This document shows, piece after piece, positions 25,406 to 33,167 of a stretch of 51,803 nucleotides of DNA. The notes below the pieces were generated by a model. It searched no databases. It was not told where the DNA came from and was given only the letters and a program-made list of their open reading frames with translations. The stretch is from Candidatus Chloroheliaceae bacterium. Lineage in GTDB: Bacteria; Chloroflexota; Chloroflexia; Chloroheliales; Chloroheliaceae. The stretch's first letter is position 1. Every line of letters starts with the position of its first letter. The stretch is from positions 1 through 51,803 of the forward strand of contig JACAUC010000010.1 of NCBI GenBank assembly GCA_013390945.1, in the 5' to 3' direction. Made by a program: the position numbers and the translations under genes.

Positions 25406-26539
25406 TTGGTATTTCGCATTGTTGATTTATTCTGTGGTTGTGGTGGGTTATCTTGTGGTTTTGTTCAGGAAGGTTTTGAGATTATGGCCGGTATAGATAC
25501 CAACACCATTGCTTTGAAAACTTTTTCTCAAAACTTCCATAATGCTATGGCTGTCAATGCAGATTTAAGTCTATTAGATCCCGCTGATTTACGGGCAAAG
25601 TTGCGACTAGAACCCGGAGAACTTGATTGTTTAGTGGGTGGGCCTCCTTGCCAAGGCTTTTCTAAAAATGTTCCTGCGGCGCAACGATCCTTAAATGATC
25701 ATCGCAATCGTCTAATGAAAGTATTTCTCTCTTTCGTAAAAGAATTTCAACCACAATCGGTACTGATTGAGAATGTGGCAGAGATATTAAATGCTTACAA
25801 TGGAGTTGTTTCACACGAAATCTTGGAAACTTTGGAAAATATGGGTTACAAGGCAACGGTGAAAATAATAAATGCGGCTCAATATGGAGTACCACAATTA
25901 CGACGACGTGCTTTTTTCTTAGCAAGGAAAATAAAGCCAATCGTTTTTCCATTACCTAGTTATCAAACAAAAAGCGAGCCTATTAATTTACAACCTGCCT
26001 TTGATTTATTTGAGAGTCGCCAAAAACCTTATGTAACGGTCTGGCAGGCTATCAGCGATTTACCTTCTTTATCATCAGGAGGAGGAAACAATCCCATTGA
26101 ATACCAGACCCCACCAACTTCTGATTATCAGAGTTTAATGAGAAATGGAAACCAAATAGTATACGATCATGTAGCCCGTTCTCTTACCACAATACAGCTA
26201 GAACGGATTAATTGTTTGGGTGAGGGTGAGGGTATGGCCCAACTCCCCGATCATCTGCGACCTCAAAAAGGCTATAGCGGTGCTTATGGACGGCTCTTTC
26301 CTCAACAGCCTGCCCGAACAATAACTAGGTGGGTGTTTCATCCTGGGTCTGGTCGATTCTACCACCCCTATGACAATCGTGTTATTACTATCAGAGAGGC
26401 GGCTAGATTACAGTCTTTTCCTGATTGGTTCATCTTTACAGGAACGTATATTCAGAAAAGTCATCAGGTAGGAGAAGCAGTCCCACCTTTTCTTACCAGA
26501 CAATTTGCTAGGTCTATAGCTGATGCTCTAAAGGAGTAA
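25406..26539 (+). CDS. DNA (cytosine-5) methyltransferase of a type II restriction-modification system
   Basis: The protein has 377 residues. It transfers methyl from S-adenosylmethionine to cytosine C5. Motif I is DLFCGCGGLS, motif IV is GGPPCQGFS with catalytic C82, motif VI is ENV at 122-124, and motif VIII is QYGVPQLRRRAFFLA. After a recognition region (~190-290), motifs IX and X are RTITRW and HQVGEAVPP. The start is a TTG 7 nt after AGGGAGGAAAA. The gene converges on the endonuclease gene and overlaps its end by 12 bp. It looks AT-richer than its neighbours, consistent with transfer. The target sequence cannot be read from the protein. Confidence 0.93.
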   Translation: MVFRIVDLFCGCGGLSCGFVQEGFEIMAGIDTNTIALKTFSQNFHNAMAVNADLSLLDPADLRAKLRLEPGELDCLVGGPPCQGFSKNVPAAQRSLNDHRNRLMKVFLSFVKEFQPQSVLIENVAEILNAYNGVVSHEILETLENMGYKATVKIINAAQYGVPQLRRRAFFLARKIKPIVFPLPSYQTKSEPINLQPAFDLFESRQKPYVTVWQAISDLPSLSSGGGNNPIEYQTPPTSDYQSLMRNGNQIVYDHVARSLTTIQLERINCLGEGEGMAQLPDHLRPQKGYSGAYGRLFPQQPARTITRWVFHPGSGRFYHPYDNRVITIREAARLQSFPDWFIFTGTYIQKSHQVGEAVPPFLTRQFARSIADALKE

Positions 26540-27307
26540 TTCAGGTATAGTATGAACAAATTTACCTACTTCCATTCTCTTAGGTTCGATCTGTATTCGT
26601 GTAGCATTGGGAGGAAGAGTAAGACATTCAAAAAGTTGAGTCTGACTATGATACCACTTTAAGGCTGGGCGACCATCAAGTTTTTGCTTCGCTTGAAGCC
26701 CTACGAACTTTTCATTACTCCAAGCCCATTCAAAATCCTCTGCTTTGAACAGGGCGAGTGGTCGCTCAATATAAATATACTGTTTTCTATCAAGGCTTTT
26801 GATTAAGATAACTAACCGTGCCTCTTCCACTGACTGTTCTCTCATATCATTTAGCACTTTATCGTTCCAATGTTTTGCAATTGCTCTTCCCAAATCAGCA
26901 GGGGGTGTTTGTAATGAGAGTTTTTCGGTAAATCCTAATTGCTCAGATTTCCCAAAAATGCTGGCTCGTTGAATAACAAACTCAAAATTGGCATTTTCAG
27001 CTAAATTTGTGCATTGTAATGCTTTCAAAGACCATCCAATCTTGTTAGCCTTATCTACCGCATCAAAGAGAGATTTTGTTTTTCCCTTTTGGGGTTTTGG
27101 AGCAGGTTCTTGACCTGTAGGTCTACGAGTTCCACGAGGTAATTTCTCTCGTCCCCAAATAGGTAAAGGGTCAGGGATGGATAGCTGCTTTATGTAGTGG
27201 AAAATAGATTCCCAGACAAAACCTTCGATGTCATCAACAAAGGGAACGGCCCAAGTTGCTTTAAGTGCCTCTTCCAATCGCTGCACTTCTTCGTTAGTTA
27301 GGCTCAT
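26528..27307 (-). CDS. Putative type II restriction endonuclease
   Basis: The protein has 259 residues of no recognised family. Its position (between a controller gene and a C5 methyltransferase, overlapping both) makes it the expected endonuclease. A stretch LFDAVDKANKIGWSLKALQC has D82 and, eleven residues later, S93-L94-K95, a spacing compatible with a PD-(D/E)xK-like site. FEFVIQRASIF follows at 108-118, a type of segment also seen after the active site of some endonucleases. This assignment is inference. The start overlaps the end of the controller gene by 14 bp, so translation is probably coupled. It should cut unmethylated DNA at the methyltransferase's target. Confidence 0.65.
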   Translation of the reverse strand: MSLTNEEVQRLEEALKATWAVPFVDDIEGFVWESIFHYIKQLSIPDPLPIWGREKLPRGTRRPTGQEPAPKPQKGKTKSLFDAVDKANKIGWSLKALQCTNLAENANFEFVIQRASIFGKSEQLGFTEKLSLQTPPADLGRAIAKHWNDKVLNDMREQSVEEARLVILIKSLDRKQYIYIERPLALFKAEDFEWAWSNEKFVGLQAKQKLDGRPALKWYHSQTQLFECLTLPPNATRIQIEPKRMEVGKFVHTIPELLL

Positions 27308-27536
27308 ATAGTTCTGACTCCATCTCTTGTAGTAGTAGGTGAGCTTTGGTGTTCAAAGCATTAGCAATTTGAAGAAGTGCTTTAAGTGAAGGAGATTTCA
27401 AACCACGCTCAATTTGGCTGATATAAGTGCGATGAAGATCAGCACTTTCCGCTAACTTTTCTTGTGAGAGCTTGAGTTGTTGGCGATGGCGCTTAACAAC
27501 GTTGCCAAAAATCTCTTCGGCTTTTGAACTATACAT
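27294..27536 (-). CDS. XRE-family controller (C) protein of the restriction-modification system
   Basis: The protein has 80 residues, the usual size of C proteins. It is almost entirely one helix-turn-helix domain (RHRQQLKLSQEKLAESADLHRTYISQIERG, read as two adjoining helices plus recognition helix). C proteins dimerise on C-boxes to time endonuclease expression and often repress the methyltransferase. Here the gene precedes and overlaps the endonuclease gene. No C-box-like sequence is visible directly upstream of it, whereas one lies over the methyltransferase promoter at 25328-25372. Confidence 0.8.
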   Translation of the reverse strand: MYSSKAEEIFGNVVKRHRQQLKLSQEKLAESADLHRTYISQIERGLKSPSLKALLQIANALNTKAHLLLQEMESELYEPN

Positions 27537-27589
27537 AGGCTATAGCAAGGTTTATGAGGAAAATGGTTCAACCCCCTTAATTGAATAAA

Positions 27590-28006
27590 CTAGCTGAAGA
27601 GTCGCTTCATTTCCAAATATTGCGTAATGTTTGGGTCATTGGCTCGGTCGGGTGGGCGAACTGGCTGATAGCCTTCGGGCCGGACTTGTAATTTGAAGAC
27701 GCTCTGCCCAATAATGATGGAATTGCGGGGCTGGAGCGGATACGGTAGACCTCGGCTAATCTGGCGGTCATTGACCATTACTCCGTTGGTGCTACCCAAG
27801 TCAATGATGCTAAGCTGACCATTGGTAGGGTCTAGTTGAATTACCGCATGATAGCGCGAGACTCTTGGATCAGTTAAGACAATCACATTATCGGTGTTGC
27901 GCCCGATGGTGGTTCGTTGCTTGTCCAAGATGATTTGCTCCCCGATTTCTTCACCACGCTGCACGATCAGGAAAGCTTTAGTTTGTATACCCGCATAAAT
28001 ATTCAT
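27590..28006 (-). CDS. FHA-domain protein (single domain)
   Basis: The protein has 138 residues. An FHA domain fills about residues 10-112, with the phosphothreonine-pocket residues in TTIGRNTDNVIV, DPRVSRYHAVI and DLGSTNGVMVN all present. FHA domains bind phosphothreonine peptides. The N-terminal FLIVQRGEEIGEQ resembles YLIVQRGLEIGKR of the protein at 32036-33136, so the two are paralogues. It is the last gene of a seven-gene minus-strand block. GAGGG lies upstream of the ATG. It has no membrane segment and is probably a cytoplasmic adaptor. Confidence 0.85.
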   Translation of the reverse strand: MNIYAGIQTKAFLIVQRGEEIGEQIILDKQRTTIGRNTDNVIVLTDPRVSRYHAVIQLDPTNGQLSIIDLGSTNGVMVNDRQISRGLPYPLQPRNSIIIGQSVFKLQVRPEGYQPVRPPDRANDPNITQYLEMKRLFS

Positions 28007-28072
28007 AATATTCCCTCAAATAATCAGCCGACGGAGCGCGGCCAGCCGAAGCATCCCACAAGTTAACCAAAA

Positions 28073-29395
28073 TCAACCAATTTTTCTGCTTAGTACCTTA
28101 CGTGCCGAAAGGATGGACCAAACCAAGAGTGCTGCTGGAGGCAAGATTGAAATTAAGATCGCGGGAGCCTGACCGAAATTTGTCAGGGTTAGGCCCGTTC
28201 CTAGCACAAGATTGGTTGTTGTCAACGCCACTAACGCAAGCGGGCGAGGGCGGCTTGGAATAACAAAGGCGGCAATCAGTCCTAACCAAACCAACGCGAC
28301 GATAATGCCGATTAGGTCGGAGGTGAATAAAATCCAAAGCGTAATTAGCAGGGCGGCTTGGGCGTAGAGAAGTGTACCTAACCCGGCCCAAACCCATTCT
28401 ATCCCGGAGAGCTTTCCACTGCCCAACTCGGTTTGGTTATCCGCTAATTTCAAGGCTAGGTCAGCCGCCTGCAAGTCGGTGGCACTGACCAACCCATTAT
28501 AACTGGTCAAGAAGTAAGACCGCTTATTTTCGCCGGGTAAATCTTTGAGCAATTCCGTACTGCTACTGATATTTAATTGCTCGGCATAGCGTAATTCAAA
28601 GCCCGCGATGCTCTTTTTAAGGGAGAGTTTGGTATCAGGTTGCAAGACATAAAGTTGCGTGGGTAGCACCCGCTTGGTTGCTAACGTTCCATCGGGGCCA
28701 TAGGCGGCTAGTCGCCAAGGATAGATCGGTTCCGGGGTATCAAAGGTCAGTACTACTGGCTGAGTTTTACCCGCGATGATCGAAGGGCTACCACTTTCGG
28801 TAGGGGCGAGTTTTGCCAACACAAAAAACCAGCCTGCTGCCAAGTAGTCTTTCATCGCCTCGGTATTGAGGGTGGTGGTAGTGTAACCGTTGGCAGTGGC
28901 CCACTTGCTCAAAGCGTTTGAGGCGGTTCCGTCCTGCGACGTGACTGAAACGACCGATAGATCAAACGCGCCTATGCGCGTCTGAGAAACCACCGTTACT
29001 CCGCCGGGAGGAGTTGCTTTATCAGTACTGCTACCAACGGTATTAGCTCCTTTTGAAAATAAAGGATCGTACAACTCCTCCAAATAGTTCTTTTTAGTTC
29101 GGGTGGCTTGGCTGAGCCGAGAAAATAGTTCATCAGGAGCCGGGGCGACTTCAGGCTTACCCGGCACAGGCATCAGCCAGCCGAAATTCTGGACGCTACC
29201 CTGATTTACCCGGTAGTTAAGCTGAATCACCAATCTCTCCCGCCCACCTCCTGACGGCTGCGGCTCGTAAATTAGGGCTGCCGCTAGGCTTTCAGACAGC
29301 ACGTTGGAGCCACTCTGCGAAAGTAGCCCTCCGCAAGCCAAGGTCAACTCCGGTGTGATTAGAAATATTAAGATTAAAATTAAGAATAGTTTCAT
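28073..29395 (-). CDS. DUF2330-family envelope protein
   Basis: The protein has 440 residues. A signal peptide (about 1-20) is followed by ACGGLLSQSGS, whose early Cys-Gly-Gly is typical of DUF2330 proteins. RERLVIQLNYRVNQ and FGWLMPVPGKPEVAPAP are further family hallmarks. The C-terminal ~100 residues hold about four membrane segments. The large soluble part should face outward. The function of the family is unknown. It belongs to the FHA/phosphatase block, 29 bp after the FHA-ABC gene, and an 8-bp inverted repeat fills that gap. Confidence 0.75.
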   Translation of the reverse strand: MKLFLILILIFLITPELTLACGGLLSQSGSNVLSESLAAALIYEPQPSGGGRERLVIQLNYRVNQGSVQNFGWLMPVPGKPEVAPAPDELFSRLSQATRTKKNYLEELYDPLFSKGANTVGSSTDKATPPGGVTVVSQTRIGAFDLSVVSVTSQDGTASNALSKWATANGYTTTTLNTEAMKDYLAAGWFFVLAKLAPTESGSPSIIAGKTQPVVLTFDTPEPIYPWRLAAYGPDGTLATKRVLPTQLYVLQPDTKLSLKKSIAGFELRYAEQLNISSSTELLKDLPGENKRSYFLTSYNGLVSATDLQAADLALKLADNQTELGSGKLSGIEWVWAGLGTLLYAQAALLITLWILFTSDLIGIIVALVWLGLIAAFVIPSRPRPLALVALTTTNLVLGTGLTLTNFGQAPAILISILPPAALLVWSILSARKVLSRKIG

Positions 29396-29401
29396 ATATT
29401 T

Positions 29402-29422
29402 TATAGTTAATTAATAACTATA
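29402..29422. promoter_or_regulatory. AT-rich inverted repeat between the FHA-ABC and DUF2330 genes
   Basis: TATAGTTA and TAACTATA form a perfect 8-bp stem around ATTAA. It sits in the 29-bp space between two genes of the same block, just upstream of the DUF2330 start codon, which has no clear Shine-Dalgarno. It may be an operator or a structure affecting translation. Confidence 0.3.
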
Positions 29423-29424
29423 GG

Positions 29425-32022
29425 CTACCTGTTTCGATCTTTGCGCCATTGAAAGACGAAAATAAGCACTAGACTGACCGCCATAATTAGCCCCAGCATT
29501 TCCCATTGAAAGGTAACGGCTACATTAAAATCAGCATCACGTGTAGGTATTAGATACCAGTCGGGTGTTTCGTATTTGATTCCCCCATTGAAGAGGCGCT
29601 CGATTTGAGTGGCCTGTTCCGGTGGCGGTCCGTTAAACCGGAGCCGGGGCGAAGGAATACTATCTAAGTTGGTTAATGTCCCTGTAGCATAGTAACCCCA
29701 CTTAGTTGCCATAAAGTGAGAAATAAAGCTACCAACTGGCCCCATCTTTTCCAGAGAGACTATCGCTCCACCAAAGATAATCTGAGGAATGAGGGCTACT
29801 GGCACAAAACTGGTGGCCCGGTCGCTATTGCTGGTTAAAGCGCTTATCAAGAGGCCCAGCGTCACCCCGGCTAAAGCGGTCAGCATAAGCGTTAGAAAGA
29901 TATAGAATAGCGTTTCTAGCGAGTTCTGGCCTAATCCTAGCCCGGCCCAGACAATTAAGAGTAGGGTCACGATTTGCACCAGTACCAGAAAACCTTGTAC
30001 GGTCAGCTTGGAAAGGATGTAGGGCAAGAGTTTTAGACCGATGCGCCGTTCTCGGCGATAGATAGCACTCTCCTTTACAATTTCACGGGCGGAATTGCTC
30101 GTCCCAAACCAGATAGAGACAATTGCCAACAAAAACATCAAGGTTTTAGCTTTGGCAAAATCCCCGCTTGCGAGATTCAGATCACTTCGGCTGAAAACGA
30201 GAATCAGCATCAAAGCGATCAGGGGTGCTTGTAGGAGCAAGATTGCCAAGTATTTGCGGTCGCTAATCAGTGTTTCCCAATAACGGGCGGTCAAAAGCCC
30301 GAATTGTCGCCAGAGTTGGGCGATGCCGTGTTGTTGTTTGGTTACTCGCCGGAAAGTTACCATTGGACCCTGCCCGCTAGGAGTGGCGGGTAGCGTCTCG
30401 TTTAGACCAACACCATATTCTGCGGCTTGGGCAGCGATGGCATGGAGGCGGGTAGCGACGTTGTGGTGGTAGTAAGACGAGGCTTGGAAACTATTGGCCC
30501 ACTCCTCCGGGGTTCTCTCGCTTTCCAGCTTAATATAAATCTCAGAGAAGCGGCTAACCCCAAAGTAAGCGAGAGCCTCGGTGGGTGTGCCATAGAAGGC
30601 TACGTAACCACCACGTGCTAAGAAAAGCACTTGGTCGCATAACTCTACGTTTTGGGTAGCGTGGGTAATCAGAATAACCGTGCGTCCCTGATCGGCCAGC
30701 TTGCGTAAGAGTAGCATCATGCGCCCTTCTAGGCCGGGGTCAAGCCCACTAGTTGGCTCGTCCAGAAAGAAGAGGCTTGGCTTTGAAAGCAGTTCTGCCC
30801 CAATGCTGACGCGCTTGCGTTGTCCCCCACTTAGCCGATGGATGGGTACATCTCGGCGACTGGTCAGGCCCAAATCGTCCATTACCTCTTCCAGCCGAGC
30901 TTCAATTTCTTGGGGGGTGGTATCTTGGGGCAGCCTTAGCCGGGCGGCGTAATAGAGTGCTTTATAGACGGTGAGTTCGGCGGGAACAATATCATCCTGT
31001 GGCACATAGCCGATGATCGAACTATAGGCTTCCATTTGAGTGTAGTAATCGCTGCGGTTGTAGAGTACTCCTCCCCCAGTAGCAGGGCGTACCCCACTGA
31101 TTGCATCGAGTAGGGTAGATTTGCCCGTGCCGCTACCACCCACAATTGCCACAAATTCACGTGGTAAAATCGTAAAGGTGACATTCTGAAGCAGAGTAGT
31201 ACCACCTGCTACCCGCTTATTTACCCCTAACACATCTACCCTTACACTCTCATCATCTTGGTTACGGTACAAAAAGCCGTGCCTGAACATAAAGCGATAA
31301 GGTCCAGCCAAGATAATATCGCCATCATTAAGTTCGACTGGTGTTTCACTGATTCGTCTCCCATTGACATAGGTTCCGTTAGTGCTACGCAAATCGCTAA
31401 TGTGAGAGGTTGTATTGATGTGAGAAGCCGCTCCGCCCCCTTGGCTCACAATTTGGAAATGTTGGCGAGAGACTTGTGGATTATCCAGCACCACATCGTT
31501 CAAACCCGGTTCGCGGCCTATAACGGTGGTGGCGTTCATTTTCAACGTAATGTTTTCGAGACCTGCCGGATTTTCGGTAGGTGGCGTGGGTGGAGGCGAG
31601 AAAGCAGGTTGGTTGGAAGCGGGAACCATTGTGGGTTGGTTGATGGACTGATTAGAGATCAGATGGGTTTTGGCTATTGGAGGAGTTTGCCATAGGAAGG
31701 CCATCCGCACTAACCCAATGCTAATAATGTCGCCGTGACGGAGTGCCGCCCGCTTTACCTGTTGGTCGTTCACATAGAAGCCATTGGCACTTCCGGCATC
31801 TATCGCGACATAACCATTACCCTCGCGTTGAATCTCCAGATGGCGGCGGCTGGTTTGGGGGTCGGAAATTACAATGTCGTTGTTGGCGGAGCGACCTATC
31901 GTGATGACCCGCTGCTGTAGCGGGTACTCGCGACCCTGCTGCTCACCGGAAAGCATCGAGAGACGACCTGTTGCCTCTACTCCACCTGGCCCATTGCTTG
32001 ATACTAATCTCTGTTCGCTCAA
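29425..32022 (-). CDS. FHA-FHA-ABC exporter fusion (ABCG-like half transporter)
   Basis: The protein has 865 residues. Two FHA domains come first, FHA1 about 15-110 (IGRSANNDIVI, SRRHLEI, GSANGFYVN) and FHA2 about 155-255 (IGREPGLNDVVL, SRQHFQI, STNGTYVNG). The ATPase domain spans ~270-480, with GGSGTGKSTLL, LSGGQRKRVSIGAELL and LFFLDEPTSGLD. The ~250-residue permease part with six membrane segments starts near 585. This plan is shared with mycobacterial Rv1747, an exporter controlled by Thr phosphorylation and FHA binding, so similar control is a fair inference. The start is a TTG with AAGGA about 10 nt upstream. The cargo is unknown. Confidence 0.9.
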   Translation of the reverse strand: MSEQRLVSSNGPGGVEATGRLSMLSGEQQGREYPLQQRVITIGRSANNDIVISDPQTSRRHLEIQREGNGYVAIDAGSANGFYVNDQQVKRAALRHGDIISIGLVRMAFLWQTPPIAKTHLISNQSINQPTMVPASNQPAFSPPPTPPTENPAGLENITLKMNATTVIGREPGLNDVVLDNPQVSRQHFQIVSQGGGAASHINTTSHISDLRSTNGTYVNGRRISETPVELNDGDIILAGPYRFMFRHGFLYRNQDDESVRVDVLGVNKRVAGGTTLLQNVTFTILPREFVAIVGGSGTGKSTLLDAISGVRPATGGGVLYNRSDYYTQMEAYSSIIGYVPQDDIVPAELTVYKALYYAARLRLPQDTTPQEIEARLEEVMDDLGLTSRRDVPIHRLSGGQRKRVSIGAELLSKPSLFFLDEPTSGLDPGLEGRMMLLLRKLADQGRTVILITHATQNVELCDQVLFLARGGYVAFYGTPTEALAYFGVSRFSEIYIKLESERTPEEWANSFQASSYYHHNVATRLHAIAAQAAEYGVGLNETLPATPSGQGPMVTFRRVTKQQHGIAQLWRQFGLLTARYWETLISDRKYLAILLLQAPLIALMLILVFSRSDLNLASGDFAKAKTLMFLLAIVSIWFGTSNSAREIVKESAIYRRERRIGLKLLPYILSKLTVQGFLVLVQIVTLLLIVWAGLGLGQNSLETLFYIFLTLMLTALAGVTLGLLISALTSNSDRATSFVPVALIPQIIFGGAIVSLEKMGPVGSFISHFMATKWGYYATGTLTNLDSIPSPRLRFNGPPPEQATQIERLFNGGIKYETPDWYLIPTRDADFNVAVTFQWEMLGLIMAVSLVLIFVFQWRKDRNR

Positions 32023-32035
32023 GGTAACTTATTCC

Positions 32036-33136
32036 TTACTGCTTGGTTTTATCAACTCTGATAATAGTGGTTGGCGCATCTTCGGGATCAATGTCAGGTT
32101 CTATCGGCTTGGCAACTTCTTTCGGTGGAACCTGTGGTTGCGCTGGTTTGTTCCACCCTGTTCCTTGGCTGCCATAAGTACCATAAGTAGCGATTCGAGT
32201 TACCGCATCTTCTTCGCTATCGCTTTCTGGCACTGGTGGGTTGTACTGCCCGTAATTGCCGTATTGCGGAGGGGGGTTGTATTGTGGGGAGATCTGTTCT
32301 GGTACTCGACCTATAACGGTTAGCGCGTCCTCTTCAGGGTCTTTCGGAGAGGTATTAATATAAGGCGGAAAACCTCTGGCGATTGGTGGGTCAAAGCCGA
32401 AAACGGGAGGCCGTTTAGCTGGATTATCCTCCGCTATGTCAGGGCGTATTAGGTTTTCCTGCTTTTGCAGCTTGGATGCCATGCTATCATTGATAACGGT
32501 CGCCTCGGGATTATATTCCGGTATGACCGGGACTTCTTTAACTGGTGGCACAGCGTCGTAGCTACTTGCGGCGAAAATGCTTGGCACAACGGGTGGTGGC
32601 ACAGTGCCGTAGCTACCTGCGGCGAAAGAGTTTGGGGCAACGGGTGGTGGCACAGCACCGTAACTACCAGCGTCGAAAATGTTTGGGGCAACGGGCGGTA
32701 CTAGTGGTTCGGGAGGTGGTACAACGTCGTAACTACCTGCGTCGAAAGTATTTGGCGCAAGGAGGGGTGCGGCAAAACTAAGTGCTGGTGGGATGCTGGT
32801 GGATGGTGCTACAGTCGCCGGACGAACTGGTAATTTGCTGGAATCAATATAGCTCAAGACATTTTGCCCCACCCGAATAATATCCCGATTTTGGAGGGTA
32901 TAGGGATCGCCTGGTTCTAGGGGGGTATCGCGGATTTGCACCGGGTTTTCGCTGCCGAGGTCAATAATGATCCATTCACTAGCCCGTTGCTTTATTACGG
33001 CGTGATAGCGTGAGATATACGGATCGTCAAACGAGATGTCATTATCATCGCTGCGTCCAATCGTGGTTACCGAATTTTGTAATTCATAACGCTTGCCAAT
33101 TTCCAAGCCACGCTGCACAATTAAATAAGTAGTCAT
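32036..33136 (-). CDS. FHA-domain protein with 17-residue repeats and acidic-Thr-x-Ile motifs
   Basis: The protein has 366 residues. The FHA domain covers about 1-100 (TTIGRSDDNDISF, YISRYHAVI). Its usual GSxNG turn is altered to GSENP. Residues 126-199 hold four copies of a Pro-rich 17-residue unit like VAPNIFDAGSYGAVPPP. The tail has four acidic-then-Thr motifs: NPEATVI (T213), EEDALTVI (T273), EEDAVTRI (T313) and EDAPTTII (T356/T357). These look like phospho-acceptor sites for a Thr kinase and potential FHA ligands, by inference. No membrane segment is seen. It lies 13 bp before the FHA-ABC gene, so it may be its phospho-switch partner. Confidence 0.78.
   Translation of the reverse strand: MTTYLIVQRGLEIGKRYELQNSVTTIGRSDDNDISFDDPYISRYHAVIKQRASEWIIIDLGSENPVQIRDTPLEPGDPYTLQNRDIIRVGQNVLSYIDSSKLPVRPATVAPSTSIPPALSFAAPLLAPNTFDAGSYDVVPPPEPLVPPVAPNIFDAGSYGAVPPPVAPNSFAAGSYGTVPPPVVPSIFAASSYDAVPPVKEVPVIPEYNPEATVINDSMASKLQKQENLIRPDIAEDNPAKRPPVFGFDPPIARGFPPYINTSPKDPEEDALTVIGRVPEQISPQYNPPPQYGNYGQYNPPVPESDSEEDAVTRIATYGTYGSQGTGWNKPAQPQVPPKEVAKPIEPDIDPEDAPTTIIRVDKTKQ
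32540..32761 (-). repeat. Four 51-bp coding repeats in the FHA protein
   Basis: The repeats encode residues 126-199. Three consecutive units are exactly 17 codons apart; the first is separated from them by six extra codons (EPLVPP). The bases are also well conserved, so the array is recent or kept alike by recombination. Confidence 0.85.
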
Positions 33137-33167
33137 AATTTTTCCTTTGTCCCTAAATTCTTTTTAT

